This document shows, piece after piece, positions 29,847 to 33,413 of a DNA stretch of 33,413 bases; within the stretch, counting starts at the first letter, position 1, and every line of letters starts with the position of its first letter. The DNA comes from Paractinoplanes toevensis. Its GTDB lineage: Bacteria; Actinomycetota; Actinomycetes; Mycobacteriales; Micromonosporaceae. A model generated the notes under the pieces. That model was not told where the DNA came from. It worked only from the letters and a program-made list of their open reading frames with translations, and ran no database searches. Position numbers and translations under genes: made by a program. The stretch spans positions 1-33,413 of the forward strand of contig NZ_BOQN01000158.1 in assembly GCF_018332695.1 (NCBI RefSeq), written 5' to 3'.

Positions 29847-30221
29847 TCAGGCGCTCTGCCACAGCCCGATCAGATTTCCCTCGGTGTCGTGGAAGTAGGC
29901 GCTGAATCCGGCGCCACCGACCGGCTGCCGGCCGATCGCCACCTTGCCGCCCAGTTGCTCGACGCGGGCGAGCGCCTCGTCGAGGTCGGCCACCCCGATC
30001 GTGATGACCGGCGCGGTGATCGGCCCCTGGCGGTGCAGCATGCCGCCGTTGATGCCGCCGGGTTCGCTCGGCCGGCCCTGCCCGTCGGTCTCCGTCGTGG
30101 TGACCATCGTGTACCGGTATTGCGGCATCGAGTCGAGGTTCCACCCGAACGCCTCGCGATAGAACGTCGTGGCCCGTTCGCCGTCGTCGAACGGCACCTC
30201 AAAATGAACGACCTTGTCCAT
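29847..30221 (-). CDS. VOC (glyoxalase/bleomycin-resistance) family protein
   Basis: 124 aa from the ATG at 30221; an in-frame codon at 30257 would add residues that overlap the terminator of the next gene. Two beta-alpha-beta-beta-beta units are seen: MDKVVHFEVPFDDGERATTFYREAFGW (His at residue 6) and APVITIGVADLDEALARVEQLGGKVAIG with FSAYFHDTEGNLIGLWQ. The metal-binding His/Glu set is partly present (His6 and Glu in DTEGN). It resembles actinobacterial glyoxalase-like proteins without assigned substrate. Second in order ahead of the EEP hydrolase. Confidence 0.88.
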   Translation of the reverse strand: MDKVVHFEVPFDDGERATTFYREAFGWNLDSMPQYRYTMVTTTETDGQGRPSEPGGINGGMLHRQGPITAPVITIGVADLDEALARVEQLGGKVAIGRQPVGGAGFSAYFHDTEGNLIGLWQSA

Positions 30222-30235
30222 GCCGAAGACCCTAT

Positions 30236-30269
30236 GGGGGCGCCCCGGGTTTTTCACCGGAGCGCCCCC
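30236..30269 (-). terminator. Stem-loop after the modular glycosidase gene
   Basis: A 13-bp stem with one mismatch (30236-30248 with 30257-30269). Read on the minus strand it begins 8 nt after the stop at 30277. There is no T-run after it on that strand; T's lie in the loop on the plus strand. The VOC start follows 14 nt later. Confidence 0.65.
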
Positions 30270-30276
30270 GATTTCG

Positions 30277-33200
30277 TCAGGATCGGTAAATGCCGAACTC
30301 CCACAGCGAATAGCCGTAGGTGGTGGCCCGCCCGGTTCCGTTGACCCGGACGTAGCGGCCGGAACCGCTGATGTTCAGGTCGTCGAAGCCGCCGTCACCG
30401 CTGCTGGTGCTGTAGACGTTGGTCCAGTTCGACCCGTCCGCCGACGTCTGCACCTGATAGCCGGTCGCGTAGGCGGACTCCCAGGCGAGCTGCACGTGGT
30501 TGAACGACTGCACCGAACCGAGGTCGACCTGCAACCACGCGGTGTCCACCCATTCGCTGGCCCAGCGCGTCCCGTAGTCGCCGTCGGTCGCGTACGACGG
30601 CAGCTGCGGACCGTTCGTACCGGTCGGCTGGTACGTCGACGCGGTGGTGGTCCGGCCCTTCGACAGGTTCGTTCCGGGTACGGTCGGCGGCACCACCCGG
30701 ATCGACTTCTGCTCGATGCCGACGTTGCCCTGGCCGTCGAACGCGTACACGTAGACCTTCCAGACGCCGAGTTTCTCCGGCGCCTTCGCGGTGAACGAGC
30801 CGTTGCCGTTGTCGGTGAAGGTGACGTTCGTCAGCCCGGTCCCGCCGCTGATGTGCTTGTCCGAGTACATCAGGTTGTAGCGGATCAGATCGCCCTGCGG
30901 ATCACTCGCCGCCACGTTCACGGTGAACGTGCCGCCGGCCGGAACCGCGGTCTGGTTCGACACCGACATCGACGAGATGACCGGTGGCGTGTTCGCCGCC
31001 GTCTGCCCCGAGTAGGCGGCGGCGAGCGCGTAGTAGCCGAGCCGCCGCCACCCGCCGGTGAAGGTGTTCAGCCACACTCCGCCGAAGTCGTTCTCGAGGC
31101 CGTAGTGGAACTCGGTGACCCCGAGCGCCACCCCCGGATGCGCGTTGATGGTGTTGACGCTGTTGGTGTAACCGTCCCGCTTCTGCACGTCGGTCGGCTC
31201 GGTCGGCACGCCGTTGACGTCGTTCGGGACCTCCCACTCACCGGCCGGTCCGCCCTCGGTGACGATGTACGGCTTGGTGTAACCGCCGGCCACCCAGTCG
31301 TTGTAGACGTTCCCGATCGCGCCGTACGAGTTGACCGCGAGCAGGTCCAGGTCGGGCGCGTACTGCTTGTAGTACGGCCACGCGCCGGTGTACGCGTCGG
31401 TCGAGGTGACCGGGTGGTTCGGGTCGGCCGCGTGGATCGCCTGCGCCAGCTGGTTCACGAACTTCGCGTAACCCACCCGCCGCGCCTCCACCTCGGCGGC
31501 CGACAGCCCGTGGTCCTGCATGGTGAGGATGACCTCGTTGCCGACGTCCCACATCAGCACGCCCGGGTTGTTCTTCAGGGCGTTGACCCGGTTGACCACC
31601 TCGGTCTTCACCGAGTTCAGGTAGGCGGTGTCGTTCACGTAGTCGGCGCCCTGGTTGAGCCAGTGCCCGACGACCACCTTGATGCCCTGCTGGGCAGCCC
31701 GATTCAAAAGGCCGGGAGTGTACGTGTCGTCCACGCCCCAGATCCGGATCGTGTTGACGCCCATGTTCTTCAGGTCACGCATGTACCCGTCGGCGGCGGC
31801 CTGCGGCGGACCGTAGGTGATGCCCTTGAGCCGGTAACCGGCGCCGTTGACCTGAAGCTGCCAGTTGCCCTGCGTACCGGTCACCTTCACCACGCTGGGG
31901 CCGCCCGGCGTGGCCGGATCGGTCATCGCCGGCGCGGTCGTGCCGGCGGCCCGGGACACGGTGACCGAGTCGACGCTGAGCACGCCACCCGAGGTGGTGT
32001 CCGCGGTCGGCGTGGTGCGCCCGGCGATCGCGTTCGGCAGCGAGCCGCCGATGGCCAGGTCGAAGCGGAGGAAGAAGCCGTGGTGCACGGCCGCGTTCCA
32101 GGCGGTCACGCCCACCTGCGACTCGCGGACCACCCAGGTCTGCCGCCCGTCCAGGTAGAACCGGATCTCCTCATCCGTCTTGGTCCGGTCGATGACCTGC
32201 GCGTACTCGTGGTATCCGGTCTGGCAGCCGGTGCAACTGGCCAGTCCCGAGGCCCGCCCGTTGTACTCCGCGCACGGCCCGTCCGGCGCGGTGCCGCAGT
32301 GCAGCGTCTGCGACAGCTGACTGCGACCGTTGACGTCGGTCATGATGTCGGTCTCGCCGACCCCCGGCCAGTTGTTGTAGTTGCCGCGGTAGGCCGCGCC
32401 GGTGGCCCGGAACCCCGGCCAGTAACCGAGCGCGTTGGCCACGTCGGGCTGCTTGAGCACCGCGCTGAACTTCGTCTGGGTGCCGGCGAGCGGCTCGAAA
32501 TCGGTGCGCTGGGTCTCGATCCGGCCCGAGGTCCAGTTGCCGGCCCCGTCCCGGATCGCCTTGATCGCCAGCTTGCCGCCTCCGTCCAGGGACACGTTGG
32601 CCGTGCTCGCGGACGCGGTCTCGACCTCACCGGTGCCCCAGTTGGCCGCCCCGCCCGGGTAGGCGGTGCCGGTGCGCAGCAGCCAGTTGGCCGCGGCCGG
32701 GGAGGTGCCGGCCGCACCGTCGAAGGTGTCCGTCCAGACGGTCGTGAAGTTGCCCGCCGGCGTCGTCGGGGTCGTCGTCGGGGTGGTCACCGGCCCGTTG
32801 ACGAACACCTTGAATTCGTACAGCGAGTAGCCGTAGCCGCCGGACCGCGCGGTGCCGTAGAGGCGGACGTAGCGCCCGGAGCCGCTGACGGTGAGCGTCT
32901 CGGTGCCGCCGGCTCCGGTGGTGGTGGAGTAGATGCTGGTCCAGGTGTTGCCGTCGGGCGAGGTCTGGATCTGGTACGCCTTGCCGTAGGCGCTCTCCCA
33001 CTGCAGCACGACCTGGCAGATCGCCCGCGACTCGCCGAGGTCGACCTGCAGCCACTGCGGGTCGGTGAACACGCTGGACCACCGGGAACCGGCGTCACCG
33101 TCGACGGCTTTGCCGGCCGCGACGTCCGCACCCTCCTGGGAGGAGGCGGTGGCCGGCCGGCCGAGCGCGGCGTTGGTCGAGCCGCAGGCGGTGGTGGCGC

Positions 33201-33413
33201 CGGTCGAGCCGTAGACCTTGAACTCGAACAGCGAGTAGCCGTAGCCGGTGGCGCGCTGCGTTCCGTACACGCGCACGTAGCGCCCGGAGCCGCTCACGGT
33301 CAGTGTCTCGGTGCCGCCGGCTCCGGTGGTGGTGGAGTAGATGCTGGTCCAGGTGTTGCCGTCGGGCGAGGTCTGGATCTGGTACGCCTTGCCGTAGGCG
33401 CTCTCCCACTGCA
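30277..33413 (-). CDS. Secreted modular glycosidase, N-terminus beyond the window
   Basis: The last 1045 codons of a larger gene; the frame is open to the window edge. From the N-terminal side: part of a CBM32 (to about 33205), a second CBM32 (about 33170-32795), a Thr-Pro linker, a GH16-like beta-jelly-roll (about 32745-31975), a clan-A TIM barrel (about 31915-31010), an Ig-like domain (about 31000-30690) and a terminal CBM32 (about 30675-30280). The barrel has its acid/base Glu in WDVGNEV (codon 31534-31536) and a nucleophile in IVTEGGP (31255-31257), like GH2/GH5 members. In the GH16 part the motif reads ETDIMT (32338-32355), so the nucleophile Glu is kept but the acid/base Glu is Thr. The protein is probably extracellular and glycan-bound. 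Substrate unknown; beta-glucan or galactan is possible. Confidence 0.88.
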   Translation of the reverse strand, partial: QWESAYGKAYQIQTSPDGNTWTSIYSTTTGAGGTETLTVSGSGRYVRVYGTQRATGYGYSLFEFKVYGSTGATTACGSTNAALGRPATASSQEGADVAAGKAVDGDAGSRWSSVFTDPQWLQVDLGESRAICQVVLQWESAYGKAYQIQTSPDGNTWTSIYSTTTGAGGTETLTVSGSGRYVRLYGTARSGGYGYSLYEFKVFVNGPVTTPTTTPTTPAGNFTTVWTDTFDGAAGTSPAAANWLLRTGTAYPGGAANWGTGEVETASASTANVSLDGGGKLAIKAIRDGAGNWTSGRIETQRTDFEPLAGTQTKFSAVLKQPDVANALGYWPGFRATGAAYRGNYNNWPGVGETDIMTDVNGRSQLSQTLHCGTAPDGPCAEYNGRASGLASCTGCQTGYHEYAQVIDRTKTDEEIRFYLDGRQTWVVRESQVGVTAWNAAVHHGFFLRFDLAIGGSLPNAIAGRTTPTADTTSGGVLSVDSVTVSRAAGTTAPAMTDPATPGGPSVVKVTGTQGNWQLQVNGAGYRLKGITYGPPQAAADGYMRDLKNMGVNTIRIWGVDDTYTPGLLNRAAQQGIKVVVGHWLNQGADYVNDTAYLNSVKTEVVNRVNALKNNPGVLMWDVGNEVILTMQDHGLSAAEVEARRVGYAKFVNQLAQAIHAADPNHPVTSTDAYTGAWPYYKQYAPDLDLLAVNSYGAIGNVYNDWVAGGYTKPYIVTEGGPAGEWEVPNDVNGVPTEPTDVQKRDGYTNSVNTINAHPGVALGVTEFHYGLENDFGGVWLNTFTGGWRRLGYYALAAAYSGQTAANTPPVISSMSVSNQTAVPAGGTFTVNVAASDPQGDLIRYNLMYSDKHISGGTGLTNVTFTDNGNGSFTAKAPEKLGVWKVYVYAFDGQGNVGIEQKSIRVVPPTVPGTNLSKGRTTTASTYQPTGTNGPQLPSYATDGDYGTRWASEWVDTAWLQVDLGSVQSFNHVQLAWESAYATGYQVQTSADGSNWTNVYSTSSGDGGFDDLNISGSGRYVRVNGTGRATTYGYSLWEFGIYRS
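32897..33413 (-). repeat. 109-bp exact direct repeat in consecutive CBM32 modules
   Basis: The sequence at 32897-33005 recurs exactly at 33305-33413, where the window ends, so the repeat may be longer. The offset is 408 bp (136 codons, one CBM32). Exact identity suggests recent duplication or gene conversion. Confidence 0.9.

Overview
The window is high-GC actinobacterial DNA. Stops and starts overlap tightly, GTG starts are common, many third codon positions are G or C, and F420-type oxidoreductases, an IdeR-type iron box and a class III guanidine riboswitch are present. The gene mix suggests a filamentous soil actinomycete, perhaps Micromonosporaceae (Actinoplanes-like). That is an inference from gene style, not a database result.

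Left part (1-9.2 kb): three paralogous, very large secreted proteins built from IPT/TIG-type beta domains with paired cysteines (1-1382 minus, partial; 2558-4816 minus; 6762-9185 plus). They surround a single-pass exported protein (1820-2476), an iron-box-preceded DUF1540 cysteine-rich protein (5155-5445), and a PPOX/TetR pair with a clear operator (5623-6629). Two of the TIG genes share a 19-nt identical 5' leader block, the third carries its first 8 nt, and all three have a hairpin abutting the Shine-Dalgarno. This looks like an undescribed cis-regulatory leader.

Middle left (9.3-11.2 kb): a DUF6220-type membrane protein and a multicopper oxidase with complete copper ligands form a two-gene unit. 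Facing them is a seven-gene minus-strand run (21.3 to 11.2 kb). Its core is a translationally coupled four-gene block, SWIM zinc finger-DUF5691 fusion, MoxR AAA+ ATPase, DUF5682 protein and VWA (MIDAS) protein, with overlaps of 4, 8 and 4 nt. Short gaps then lead to a SAM methyltransferase, a DDN-type F420 oxidoreductase and a DUF5925 AAA ATPase. The core resembles MoxR-VWA chaperone or conflict-type systems of unknown substrate and is the strongest candidate for an uncharacterised system here.

Middle right (21.3-25.2 kb): an SDR-like NAD(P)-binding protein, a glutathionyl-hydroquinone-reductase-like GST, a CaCA-type cation/proton antiporter and a LacI-family regulator.

Right part (25.2-33.4 kb): the LacI regulator has a perfect 14-bp palindrome at its own promoter and a near-identical site over the predicted start point of a secreted CBM32-DUF1996 protein, so a small local polysaccharide regulon is likely. 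An HflX N-domain-only protein lies divergent to it. Then come a DUF305-like lipoprotein, a guanidine-III riboswitch followed by an SMR guanidinium exporter (gdx), a small coiled-coil protein, an EEP-family hydrolase, a VOC protein and the C-terminal 1045 codons of a modular glycosidase. That glycosidase has CBM32 modules, a GH16-like domain lacking its acid/base glutamate, a clan-A TIM barrel, an Ig-like domain and a terminal CBM32. No tRNA, rRNA, CRISPR array, transposase or phage gene was seen.
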